DNA from: Notamacropus eugenii
Taxonomy: Eukaryota > Chordata > Mammalia > Diprotodontia > Macropodidae
Direction: 5' to 3'
Length of the DNA: 64,000 nt
Assembly (NCBI RefSeq): GCF_028372415.1
Contig: NC_092877.1
Coordinates: 388,045,342 to 388,109,341, forward strand
The stretch's first letter is position 1, and every line of letters starts with the position of its first letter. A program made the position numbers and the translations under genes. A model generated the notes under the pieces. The model was not told where the DNA came from. It did not search any database and saw nothing but the letters and a program-made list of their open reading frames with translations. This document shows positions 34,601 to 44,600 of this stretch, piece after piece.

Positions 34601-36905
34601 ATTCACTTCTTGACACTGTACAATTTGGCTTCCAATGTTGTCACTCAGCTAGAACTGCTCTTCCCAAGGTAATCAATAATCTCTAGGTCTATTCTCAGTC
34701 CTCACCCTCCCAGGCCTCTCTGGGACATCTTCTTTTCTCACCCCACCTCTCCCTCCAAGTTAAGTCAATTGCCCAGTCTTGTCAATTCTACTTCCCCAAC
34801 CTAACTCTGTCCTTAACCCTAACCCAGCCCTTTTCTACCCTCATGGGACCAGCCTGGTTCATCACCAACAGTCAAGGAAGTATGGCTGATTAGAAAATAA
34901 CTGCTATCAGGATTCCATATCCATTTTTATATCACACTGGGTTTCATGTTGCTATCTTCCTCTGATTCAAAGTCTCCAGCACAGTAACAGGGGACCTGTG
35001 TTTGAGTCTTGTGTCTGCTGATGCTTCAGGGTCACCTCTGGTGTGTCAGCTACCTTTCCTAGGCCTCAGTTTCCTCATTTGTAAGAGGTTAGATTGGAGG
35101 CTCTCTAAAGTCATGTACAGCTCCGAAAACGATGAAATGTTTGTCCATTACATTCAGCCTAAAAATTGATACAAACTTGAATTCCCATTCATAGAATCAA
35201 GAAGGACATCAAGTCATCAGGTCTGGCCTCCCCCTAAGGAGAAATCCCTACTGCCCCCACTAACTGTCACTTCGGCTGCTCAGCTACAATGGACAACTGC
35301 TTTCTTAATTCTAGAACAACATTCGTGCTGTGAAATTCTGAGAACTCCAACTGGAACACTGGGAAAGCTGACGAAGTAGCACAAGTCTGTGCAGATTCAC
35401 GAGTGTGCACATGCAAAGCTAAGGAAACTACTTTGAAGGCAGGAGATGGGAGGGAGGCACGAGCGGGATAAACCCCGGACGCAGCGGAGCTAACACAGAC
35501 TCTAAAAGAGCCGTCTGTCCGTCCGTCCGGCTCACTTTGCTAGCGCACGCCGAGCAGACTCCGGCCGGAAAAAGGCAGAGATCTTCGCGGAGCTCGGTGG
35601 CGCCAGGGAAGGGCTGGCCCCTGCGGCCCCGCCCGCTTTCCTTACCCGTGGGCAGAGGAGGGAAATCCTGGGTTTCGGCTGAGCCTGGGCTGGAGGTGAA
35701 GGGCTGCCGGACCCTCTTCTTCTGATTGAACAGAGGAACGGGCAAACAGCCTGCGGGGAGAAAACGCCACCGTGGCCCTTCACCGCCCCATCCCCGCCTC
35801 CCCCAGCCCTACCATGTGCCACCTTCTCAGTGCTCCATTCAGTACCTCCTGGGTGCCAGGCTACCGGGGGAGGGGGGGAACCCGCTAGAGACCGCAGGAT
35901 GGGAGCTCGGACCTGAAGGCGGCCAGTGAAGCCAGGGGGAGAAATGGGGAGAGGGCTAGGGGAGAGCCAGAGAGAATGCCCGGGGTCGGGGGTGGGGCGG
36001 CCCGGGGGCGGGGCAGCCGGGGGAGGGGGTGGGGGTGGGGCGGATGGGGGCGGGGCAGCCCGGGGGTGGGCCGGCACAGGGCGGGGCGGATGGGGGTGGG
36101 GCAGCCCGGGGGTGGGCCGGCACAGGGCGGGGCGGATGGGGGTGGGGCAGCCCGGGGGTGGGGCGGATGGGGGCGGGGCAGCCCCGGGGCGGGGCGGCAG
36201 GTGGGGCAGCCGATGTCACTGGACTGCAGCTACAAGACTAGAAAGGGGAAGAGGATCTCAGACTTATTCCTGGGGGGGGGAAATGTGTGGGACGTGGGCC
36301 ATTTGTGATTGGGGGAGCGCCGGGAGCGGCCCGGGCGCTGGAGTGTAAGGAGCCTGGGGGCCATCCGGGGGTGCCCCCTGCGGGGCGGACGCTGAGACCC
36401 TCCGGCAGCAACCGCCCTGCCTCATACGGACGTTCCGAGAGGCCGCGCCTGCGCGGAAACGGTCTCAGGGATCTGGGGAGGGGGGGGTCCCTGTGAGGCT
36501 GACGTCATCCCAGACGGAGGGGACGGAGGGGGCTAACAGGGAGGGGTTGGGGACGAACCCGCCCCGGGCTCTTTGAATAGAAAGAGGCTCCGCCAGGTCC
36601 CGGCGGAGGCGGGGCCCAAAGGCCTCCCGGGGCGCACGCGCAGAGGACGGCACCAGCGGCCTCCCGGGGCGCACGCGCAGAGGACGGCACCAGCGGCCTC
36701 CCGGGGCGCACGCGCAGAGGACGGCACCAGCGGCCTCCCGGGGCGCACGCGCAGAGGATGGCCTCTGGCCGGAGCCGGCCCAGGGGCGGGACCTCGAGGC
36801 CTCCGGCCCCTGGGGACGAGGAGAGGCGGACCAGGGCGGGGCGAGGCGCACGTGCGCCGTACCTGCGGTCTGGCGGGCCAAGCCGCCAGGCACGCTCTTC
36901 TTCAT
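22699..36905 (-). CDS. SPATA22: Spermatogenesis-associated protein 22, meiotic recombination factor
   Basis: SPATA22 is a meiosis-specific partner of MEIOB and RPA on single-stranded DNA in germ cells, needed for completing double-strand-break repair. Coding exons (minus strand): 36905-36863, 35750-35646, 29727-29667, 26933-26672 (or to 26663), 26329-26216, 26028-25899, 24321-24224, 22890-22699. Phases agree throughout and the sum is 1005 nt, about 334 residues (human 363). The N-terminus TAGCLPVPLFNQKKR and DFVWEVTKPEMPP match the family. The C-terminal RPA/MEIOB-binding half is strongest: ESMKHWKERLAYCPLLFEVL, VLDSAVTSG, TFLLRDGKNTVPCVFYEI, RELPRLIRGRVHRCVGSYD and QCVSVRPAS. Exons 4 and 5 are inferred from splice sites, phase and weak similarity (GNRSSSL...QLKR against human GNKNTSL...QCKR). 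The start is the ATG at 36905 in a CpG island. ASPA is divergent on the other side. Confidence 0.94.
22955..23115 (-). repeat. MIR-type fragment in SPATA22 last intron
   Basis: 'agagctagaagcaatcttagagacc ... ttacagatgaggaaactgaggccc ... gggttacac' follows the usual reverse pattern. Confidence 0.7.
25640..25890 (+). repeat. L2-like 3' end followed by a pyrimidine-rich tract
   Basis: 25640-25735 reads 'caagctccttgagatcacgg ... atcctcagagcctagctcagg', an old L2/MIR 3' end. 25745-25890 is CT-rich and immediately precedes (plus strand) the donor of the SPATA22 exon at 25899. Confidence 0.7.
27000..28950. other. SPATA22 intron 3 unique-looking sequence
   Basis: I see no exon that fits the SPATA22 model and no RNA gene. 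28500-28950 is pyrimidine-rich and may be the eroded 5' part of the L2 that follows. Confidence 0.4.
28960..29362 (+). repeat. L2 LINE 3' end
   Basis: 'ctcagagctcttcagggggtcctgatggc', 'ccaaagccttccctggttcccc' and the terminal 'cagtgccctgcacacggcaggg...aataaatgtgggctgaa' are the L2 order. A CA microsatellite sits at about 29098-29116. A MIR-like piece follows at 29380-29460. Confidence 0.75.
30060..31790. other. SPATA22 intron 2, unidentified AT-rich sequence
   Basis: I recognise no exon, RNA gene or repeat family. 30060-30560 is A-rich with simple 'aataaaa' stretches. A plus-strand open frame of 129 codons (31067-31456) is serine-rich near its end and matches nothing I know. It is probably chance. 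Confidence 0.4.
31795..34610 (-). mobile_element. Old marsupial L1 3' ends, interrupted by a younger L1
   Basis: 31795-32290 is the reverse complement of a marsupial L1 3' UTR ('tccaattacatgtaaaaacaa', 'ccatattagtcattttgggc', 'cattgctgaaaatagctaagtc'). It resumes after the younger insertion at 34003 ('tcttatagtacaataacattcc', 'ttgttcagccattccccagttg') to about 34310. About 34320-34610 repeats the same 3'-UTR region again ('gtaaaacatatttcc', 'gatagcattttccatcatgag'), so it is a second old copy. A stretch at about 34080-34165 interrupts the first. All are fragments without an open frame. Confidence 0.85.
32291..34002 (-). mobile_element. Younger 5'-truncated L1 inserted into an older L1
   Basis: On the minus strand, 34009 to 32675 is an uninterrupted frame of 444 codons. 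It is the C-terminal part of L1 ORF2, with FIWKNKRSRISKGLM, GLALPDHKLYYKAAIIKTTW and the terminal zinc knuckle C-x3-C-x7-H-x4-C in CWRGCGRVGTLIHCWWSC, then EWLNKLWYVNVMEYYCAIRN. The reverse transcriptase core is missing by 5' truncation. The 3' UTR ends in a T-rich run at 32291-32330 (the poly-A tail). The 9-bp sequence TTATCACTT occurs at both edges (32282-32290 and 34003-34011) and is the target-site duplication. The open frame argues for a fairly recent insertion, in SPATA22 intron 2 on the gene's own strand. Confidence 0.93.
34985..35125 (+). repeat. MIR-type fragment
   Basis: 'gggacctgtgtttgagtcttg ... ctaggcctcagtttcctcatttgtaag ... ggctctctaaagtc' follows the MIR order. 34610-34980 and 35130-35440 show no gene. 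Confidence 0.75.
35985..36215. repeat. GC-rich minisatellite, unit about 46 bp
   Basis: From about 36039 the unit containing 'cggatgggggtggggcagcc' and 'ggccggcacagggcgggg' repeats two to three times nearly perfectly, flanked by partial copies. It is packed with G-runs and GC boxes on the plus strand, so it is a strong candidate for G-quadruplexes. It lies in SPATA22 intron 1. Confidence 0.92.
36621..36761. repeat. 37-bp tandem repeat, four units, each with an NRF1-like site
   Basis: Units at 36621-36657, 36658-36694 and 36695-36731 are identical, and a fourth covers 36732-36761 with one change. Each contains GGCGCACGCGCAGAGG, which fits the NRF1 consensus (Y)GCGCAYGCGC(R). The array is in SPATA22 intron 1, about 100 bp from the exon 1 donor. 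The unit is not a multiple of three, so it is not coding. Confidence 0.97.
36845..36858. promoter_or_regulatory. 14-bp perfect palindrome with an E-box core
   Basis: GGCGCACGTGCGCC is self-complementary, contains CACGTG, and begins four bases into intron 1 of SPATA22 next to the exon 1 donor. Confidence 0.6.
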
Positions 36906-38099
36906 GGCGGCGGCCGCGCTCTCTCGGCTCCGCTCCCGCCCCTTCAGGACACGCGCCCTCCGTGACCGATCGACTGACGGACTGACGAGCGCGAAGGACG
37001 GAGGCGCCGGCAGCTCTCGCTACTGCGCCTGCGCAACGGCTGCGCGCCCCGCCCTCCGTCGTTTCTCTGGGCTAGCCCCGCCCCTCTTCCGCCTCTCCCA
37101 AGCCAAGCCCCACCCGTCACTCAAGAGGCCCCGCCTCTCCCCGCTCGGCTCCCTCCCCAGGCCAGGCAAAAGCCCGCCCAGAGCGTAGAGCCCGCCCCCT
37201 AGAGGCCTCCAGTCGAAAGAGGGAGACAATCTATTAAGCCGAGGTAACGAGAGGCAGCAGAGGGCGCCAGCACCCCGGACCCGGCGAGGGCAGCCTGCCA
37301 GGCACTGGGCACAGCCTGGGCAAAGGCCTGGAGGCCGGAGAGGGAATGCCAGTTTGCCCTCCAGGGTCAATGCGGTCAGGGAGAGGAGGTGAAGGGCCCC
37401 TAACGGACAGTTCTGTGAGGGCCCGGTGAGCAGGGGCACCCCAGGGATTCCCTGCCCCCTCCCCTCTCCAGGAGCTCTCTCTGACTCTTCCTCCTTTGCA
37501 CACAGGAGGCGCTCAATCGTTGCTCATTTTTTGGACCGAGGTGGGAAGGATGTGTTCAGAATCTCATGGGATGTCAAAACGTGTGTGCACTGACATTTTT
37601 AATAGGAGCCTGTTCGCAGCCCGAGCTTCCCAAGAAGACCAGCTTCAGAGAACAGAGTTCCCAGGCTGGGACCCTGCGAGTGCTTCACAAGGGTGCTGCC
37701 GGGAGGGTGGCAGGCACGGGGCACCCCGGCCGCAGAGGCACAAGGGGCTGCAGGGCCCCACCCCTCCCACCATCTCAGTCCTTGTCACTGGGGATATTCC
37801 TCTCCCTGTCTCCACGCTCCTGCCGTGGGCCTCGACTGGGCCTGGGGTGGGACCCTTCTGGTCACCCTTCACCCTGGTGACAAGCGCGGTGCTCTCCCAA
37901 AGGAAGATTGGAGGGGTCTGACTTTCCAGGGAAACTCGGGGCATGCCTAGTGTGGCCAGTTACCTTTCCTCCTGTCCCGGGTATGAGATGGGGGGCGGGA
38001 TGGCCAGGAATGAATGCGTATCTCATGGGATCTCAGAGTCAGAGAGTCCAACTCCCTTATTTTACCAAAGAAGAAACTGGAGCTCAGAGCGGTAGCATC

Positions 38100-39010
38100 A
38101 GTTACTCGATCATCTGTGATATACCAGGCATTGTGCTAGGCGCTCGTGCTCAGGATGCCACAAGAGGCAAAAGACAATCCCTGCCCTCAAAGAGCTGGTA
38201 GTCTAACGGGTGAGGCAAGATGCAAACCGGATAAGCGGAAAGTAATCACCATAGGGAAGGTACTGACGTTGAGGGGTTAGTGAAGGCTTTCTACAGAAAA
38301 GATTTTAGTGGAGGCTTGAAGGAAGCCAGGGAGGTCAATGGAGTGGAGAAGGGAGAGCGTTCCAGGCATAGGGAAAAGCAGAGAGAATGGCCCAGGCTCA
38401 GAGATGGAGGGTCTTGTTCATGGCACAACCAGGCGGCCAGGGTCACTGGATGGGGTGAGAAAGGGCAGGTTATGAAAGGCTTTGAATGTCAAATATATAT
38501 GATCCTGAAGGAAATAGGGAGCCCTGGAAGGGAAGGTGCGGGGAAAGACACGATCAGACTGGCTTGTTAGGAAAATCACTCTAGTGGCTGAATGGAGGGT
38601 GCACTGGAGTGGGGGGAGAGTTGGGGAGGCAGCCTTGCACCCCCTCCCTAGCCGCCGTAGCAGCTTTTGTAACAGTCGGGCCATGAGGTGATAAGAGTGC
38701 ACCAAGGGGGCGCAGTAGCAGAGGAGAGAAAGGGGGGCTATTGGAGAGATGTTGGGAGGGGAAGTGGACAAGCCTTGGCACCACACTGGATCTGGGGGCT
38801 GAGGGAAAGGAAGGAGCCCAGAACGACTCCTAACCCTCTATAGTAATAGGGAAGATGGGAGGTGGGAAGGTTCGGGGGAAAGTTAACAAGATCCATTTTG
38901 GATTTGTTGAGGCATCCAGCCTGGAGGCCTGCAGAGAAATCAGGGTAGAAAAGGTGGATTGAGCATCCTCAGCGTGAAGGTGGTCCTTGAATCCCTGAGC
39001 GCAGCAGGAC
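38100..39010 (-). mobile_element. L2 LINE, 3' region including end of ORF2
   Basis: The left edge is the reverse complement of the L2 3' end ('ccaggcattgtgctaggcgc'). On the minus strand 38786-38418 stays open and carries L2 ORF2 C-terminal features such as PTLPPLQCTLHSATRVIF. Further right, 'gaaggagcccagaacgactcc' and 'aagatccattttggatttg' continue the L2 order. It is diverged and inactive. Confidence 0.88.
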
Positions 39011-39934
39011 AGCAGAAGTGTATGCAGTCGCTCAGGCCAGGTCGGGGTGCGTCTCTGCTCTCCCTCGACACTGTGCCCAAGCGTGGCCATGCTGTTTGCC
39101 CAGGGTTCAGCATTCTATAACAGGTTGTTTCCCTGATCCTGATTCCTTCCCTCGCTATTAGCTTCCACAAGTTTTCCCTCAAACCTTCTGGCTTTTTTAA
39201 AAAGTAGGGCCTTGGGAAGCAGGGAGTGAGCCTCTTTGGGAAGTTAGCTTGCTCTAAGGGCATGAAAGACCTCCCACTCCAGCCCTCTGCCCATGTTTGG
39301 AAGTGCTCTCTGCTCCCGTCTGTTTTCTCCTGAGAGAACAAACTTGGTCCGTGTTGAAGGCAGCAACTGGCACTGTGGAAACCCCTTCCCTCTTCTCCCT
39401 CAAAGTTATACCTTGGTCCCTAAGAGGGAACCTTGGACCAAGTGGGTTTGGGGTGCCTCAGCCGACTGAGACTGGAGCAGAGGACGCTGTGGAGCAGCCT
39501 GTGCCTGTGCCCAGGAGGGTCCCGGGCCCCATCACGTCAGGGAGGAGGACGGCTGTGAGCACCGGCACCAGTTTGGGGCCCTGTCTGTAAGGCTGGACAC
39601 CCTCCTGCTTGTCTAAGATGTTTAATGTAAGGGACGTGGGGCTAGCCGCTTTGTCCCTTTGGGGCATAGGTAATTATTTTGTCTGTCCTGGAGCTGTGTC
39701 AGAAGACAGAAAGAAGAAACAGTGTGTCTGTGGCGATGGGAGATGGGGAGAGAAGGAAGTCTGTATAACCAGAGCCAGAACGACTGCTCATGGGCTCCAA
39801 GGGCAGAGGACGTGTGGCACAGACAAGCCTGGTTGACCACAGTGGCTGGTGCCCTCTGTGCTTGAGGCTCAAGGGATGGAGTCATCCCCATAAGACCTTC
39901 CAATGAGGGCTGCTGCTGCTGGCCATTCACCCTG

Positions 39935-40790
39935 TCTAAGGAGTGAAATCTGAGTTCAAATCCTCCTTCAGACTCTTAATAACTGTGTGACCCTAGGCAA
40001 GTCAATAATCCAGTGAGTGCCAGTTACACTCTACGACCTGTACTGGGGATATGGAGACAAAAGCCAAACAGCCACTATCCTCACGGAACTTACCAAAACT
40101 GGGCCTGTGGCTTCTGGTGCTACTGAGAAACTCTCATATGGAATCAGGCCCTTCCCTGAAACCTGGAGCTTTTCCTAGAGGATTAAGAAGTGAAGTCCTA
40201 CAGTCAGGTTGGGCAGAGGATCTGGGGTCTGTGATCCAAGACTATCTTTCAATCTACTGGTGGTCAGGAGATCAGAAAAGGCCTCAGCTTCCTCATCTGT
40301 AAAATGGGGTTGGCACCTGCCTCCTAATGTGGCTGTGCTGAAAAAGTGAGACAATGGACGTTGACCCTTAGCATGAGCTTGTCACTGTAACAAGACCACA
40401 GGGTAGAAATGTCCATCTCAGGAGTGAACTCCCTGAGGAGCCCTTCTGATGTTGTGGCAGCAACCCACAGATTGAAGAAGACTCAGTGAAAGGCAACCTC
40501 AGTCAGACTCTGACGACTTCCCCTCGTCTGCCTCCACTTTCTCATCTGCGAAATGGAGAGAACACCTCCTGCCCAGGGTGGCTGTGAGGATCCAATGAGA
40601 AAAGTTATCTACGGAAAGCGTTAAGGAATTCTGAGAGACCTTCATAAATATTCCCTTCCTTTGTTATTATCCGGTCAGAGGATTTGAGTTCAAATCCTTG
40701 CTGGGTCACCAATTCTGTGTGTGTGACCTCAGACAAGCTGCTCCAGCCCCCTGGACCTCCGTTTCCCCGTTTATTAAAGGAGTGGAATCA
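39935..40790 (+). repeat. Cluster of MIR/tRNA-type SINE fragments and a short L2 piece
   Basis: 39940-40010 ('gagttcaaatcctccttcag...gtgtgaccctaggcaagtc') is a SINE head. 40010-40110 is a reverse L2 end. 40240-40390, 40490-40680 and 40680-40790 show the 'cctcatctgtaaaatggggttgg' and 'gagttcaaatcc' MIR/SINE patterns. Confidence 0.65.
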
Positions 40791-41620
40791 GACTCAACCG
40801 GAGCAAGGTTTCTGGGCTGCAGATTGCCTTAGGAAGCCAAAATTCCCATGGGTCTTCACTCCTGCTTCTTCTGTGGAACGTTCATCTCCCAGTATGTTTT
40901 CATCTGTTTGGGAGGGAGTGCTGCAGGCAGCGCTGGTTTGACACCTGCAGACTGGAGAGCTACAGAGCTTCTGTGTGCGAGCCCAGCAGCACCTAGCATT
41001 CTGATCACATTTCCTGCCCTTACTTGTTCATTAAGTCACCTTACAAAAAAAGGGGGGAAAGATTCAAAGAAAGTGAATTTGAATTCAATCTACAAATTCA
41101 TAAAAATTCTTAAAACCAGCGTATATAAATACTTGTTCAATCAGGAAATGAGCCAGTCCACCAGTCAGGATCGGCCCCCATGTTAAATTGTGGCGACTGG
41201 ATAGACGGTGAAAGATGCACCAGGCCCTCAGAGGAGAGGGGTTCCAGGCAAGTGGAGGCCTTTGCTAACCCCCATGGAGAGTGCTGGAGCCCCGGGACCC
41301 CCACAGCGAGGGCTGTGCAGTCCTGGTCTCGGTCAAGCCTCCGGCTCTCTGCTGAGTGCACTGAGGGCTGCTGACCATCTGAGGGAGTCAGAAGTCCGGT
41401 CAAAGACAGTATCTTGACTTGACATTTGCCTCTTAGGCTCCAAATATGGTAAATAAGGGGAGGAGGGCGAGAGGAGGGAGTGTCATCCCTGGGCCAGCCT
41501 CCCAGGAGGAACTTTGTCCAGGCCACTTTGGGTGCCCTGGAAGCCTTCTCGGGCTGCCTGGCCCAGTGACTGGAAATCTTCTCTTTGGGTTGGCAGAGCT
41601 GGTGAAGAGAGCTTGGGAGA

Positions 41621-44600
41621 ATGGCCACCCTGCTTGGAGCCCAGACGCCCCTGAGAAGGGTGGCGATCTTTGGGGGCACCCACGGGAACGAGCTCTCTGG
41701 GGTGATTCTGGTCAGACACTGGGAAGAAGACGGAGTCGAGGTGCAGAGAGCAGGTCTACAGGTGAAGCCTTTCATCGCCAACCCCCGGGCCGTAGAGAAG
41801 GGCTGCAGGTACATCGACTGCGACCTGAACCGGGTCTTTGACCCTGCCCATCTATGGTAAGGAGGGTGCTAGGGTTGGGGGGTGGTGCTCTCCTCACCCG
41901 ATGTCCTTCCCTGGGTGCCTTGTCAGCCCCTTCTGGCCTTTGACCAATCACACCCCTTAAGGAATTTCACATGTTCATGATAAACCAGAGGGGGTTCATG
42001 AACTTTGGAAGGTGCCTAGCTAGGTGTTGTTGGAGATGATCTGCCTAAAAAACAGTTACCAATTAGTTGATCAGACTCATACTATCACAGATGTTCCTGT
42101 TTTAATAATTAAACCCTAAAAAATGTTTTCATTGAACAAAAAGCTATTTTTTCTCTGTCCCAATTCCCTCCCCACCCCCTTTGTAACAAATATCCCGATT
42201 CCCACATTGGCCATGTCCGGAACCATAAGCTGCACCCTCCCCCGCAGTGTACCACCTCTGTGACAGGAGGTGGGCAGTACAGCTCATCCTGAGCTCTCTG
42301 CAATTCAGGTTGGTTGTTGCTTGAACCTTGTTTTTTATAGAAACTCATTTGGAAGCAGACTCTTATGTCCAGGGGCAGATGGGGCAGGGTGATGACCTCC
42401 GGATCTATTTCCTTCCCTTGGAGTAAGCCTAGGGGTGAGCACTTGGGACCCACTACTCTGGGCTGTGCTGCCCAGGTGGCTCACATTGCTCAGAAGGGGC
42501 CGGACCTACCTCACTGACCTTTGATCCTGTTCAAGCCCCCCAGACCCACACACACTGGCACTGCCTCTGTCACCAACGTGCTAGGGCCAGGCTGCACCTG
42601 TGCTCACCCCTGAACTTTCTCCAAGGCTGTATTAGTTCGTGCCTGTGCTAAGTATGAGACTGTGTGTCCAAATGCAGGGCAGGGACCCCCTGGAATCCCC
42701 CCCATGCCTGGAATGCTGTCCCTCCTGACCTGCCCCTCCACAGGCTCCCCCCAGAGGTCAGCAAGCTCTCCTCTTGTCTTTGTATTTACCTCTTCTGGCC
42801 CTCCCCCACCCCCAGCCCTGTGGAAGCTTCCTGAGAACAGGGGCTCTTGCTGATTCACGTTCAGGCCTGGTCTAGGTCTTGGCCCTCTGCCCACTCACTG
42901 CCCTGTGGAACCTTAACACCAGGTAAATGAAGGGGCTGCCAGGAGTTAGTGATCAATTGGGGATGGATTTCCAGAACAGTGGATTTCAAGTAAAAGAGGC
43001 GGACATTTCTGTGAGGTCATTGTCAGACTTGGGTCCTGATTTGTGTGATGGTGACGGATGAAAAGATGCTGGTAGTCTCAAGGAGCTTTGTTCTGCTGGG
43101 GGAGGGGGGTGGAGGGGGACAGAGGGATACCCAGAAGTGGTATCAGTCCAGGTGTGATGGTGGAACTGCTGCAGCAGGGCACAGGAGGGCTACCCATTTG
43201 TTTTCGGCTCACACTGACCTTCACGGGAGAGTTTTCTCAGAGGATGATGTTCTCCACCCACGCACTGTTGGGTAGGGTGCTGTGTTCACCCCTGTCCCAG
43301 GTGTCCCAACAAGGATAGCAGAATGCCCCCTCCTGGACCTCGGACCTCGAGCTACCCAGTGTGAGAGCAAACAGGACCTTAGACAAGAGCATGACAGTGT
43401 TGGGAGGGGCCTCAAGATCCTTGGGAGCAGGGGCGCTTCTGGGGGCTGTGAATTTTAAAGGAAGGCTTTCTTTATGATCCATGTATTTCATTTGTGCTTT
43501 TAACAATCTGATTCTGGGAAAGGCCCCTGTTCAAGCCTAGTCTCATCCATCCAAGGTCACAGAGTGCAGAAAAGGCAAGACTTGGAGGCCCATGCTCCCC
43601 AGATCAACAGAACCGATGCCATGGGCAGCCAGCCTTCATAAGGCAGTATCAGTCGAGGTGTGCAGGGAGAAGCCCACACCCCAAAACCAAACCAGGAGGT
43701 TAGGGCTGTCCCAGTCAGTACCAGCTGGGTCAATGGCTTTAGTCAGGAGACCTCTGGCTTGCCTGGGCTGACAGTCAGGTCCTGTGTCCAGAGGCTGGCT
43801 GCCTTCAGACCCTAAAGTTATGAACTACATTGATTTTGTGTGTGAGTGTGTGTGGTTATTGGAATGCACTGAAGAGGAGGCAGTGGGAGCTGGAGGAGAG
43901 ATGGACAGAAAATGGCAGTGTTTTGCCACAGCATATTCTCTGAGTGGGAGGCTCAGAGCTATGAGGATTCTGATTCTTTTTTGCTGCTTCCCAAGGGAAA
44001 GAGGGAATACTTACTCATACCAGGGTTCCTGCTATGACAGGCTGGACTAGCACTCAGGTAGAACCTCTGCCATCTTGATGGGATTGGTTTGAGAGGAAAT
44101 CCAGTCTCAGAAGGGAGGGGCCTGAGGGATGATTGGAGAGAACATGCCCCCAAGGGGGGGAGTTCAGCCCATAAAAAGGTTGGTATACCAATGTGTGGCA
44201 CTCCACCCCTATCACTGCTAGATTGTGAATAAGGAGGTGACAGGCCCCTCTGTCCTCTGCTCTGTTTAGATGACACCTGGGGGGTCATGTTCAGTTGATT
44301 CCCTATCCCTAACCCTAACCCTAAAATGATTTCTGAATGACGCTAATATGACATTAAGTGCCATAGGAAGACAACCAGGCTGATAAAGGGTCTTGGGTCC
44401 GTGCTATACAAGCCAATGTGTCCCACAGAAGTGCCAGGCCACATGTTCCGCAGAGCCCAAGTCTCAGGCAGCTGCCCTCATGGGTCTTAGGTCTTTGTGG
44501 GGTGAGAGGTCACTGCCAGCCCCTCACCAGAACTTTCCACATTGCCAGGCTGCCCTACAGGGCCTTGGGTGAGTGAACGTTGAGTGAGAAAGAGAGTAAA

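Larger units (their letters stand above)
35450..37240. promoter_or_regulatory. SPATA22: CpG island and promoter of SPATA22
   Basis: A sharp rise in G+C and CpG spans SPATA22 coding exons 1 and 2 and the first intron, against an AT- and repeat-rich background. It holds many GC boxes (ggggcgggg), two minisatellites and several NRF1-like GCGC(A/C)YGCGC sites. One of these, tgcgcctgcgca at 37024-37035, lies about 120 bp upstream of the ATG at 36905. No TATA box is apparent. Transcription probably starts between 36920 and 37050 on the minus strand. A divergent transcript from the right edge is possible, but no exon is recognised there. Confidence 0.85.
37240..41620. other. Intergenic interval between SPATA22 and ASPA
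   Basis: After the island edge there is unique-looking sequence to 38000, then a MIR-like fragment (38020-38100), a long reverse L2 (38100-39010) and SINE fragments (39935-40790). 39110-39930 and 40800-41600 show no recognisable repeat. No convincing untranslated first exon of ASPA is identified. A 5' UTR directly upstream of 41621 is the simplest reading. Confidence 0.55.

Noticed and set aside
35532-36965. Long proline/alanine- or glycine-rich open frames on both strands of the CpG island
   Set aside because: They arise from GC bias and the 37- and 46-bp tandem repeats. The real coding parts are only the short SPATA22 exons 35750-35646 and 36905-36863.
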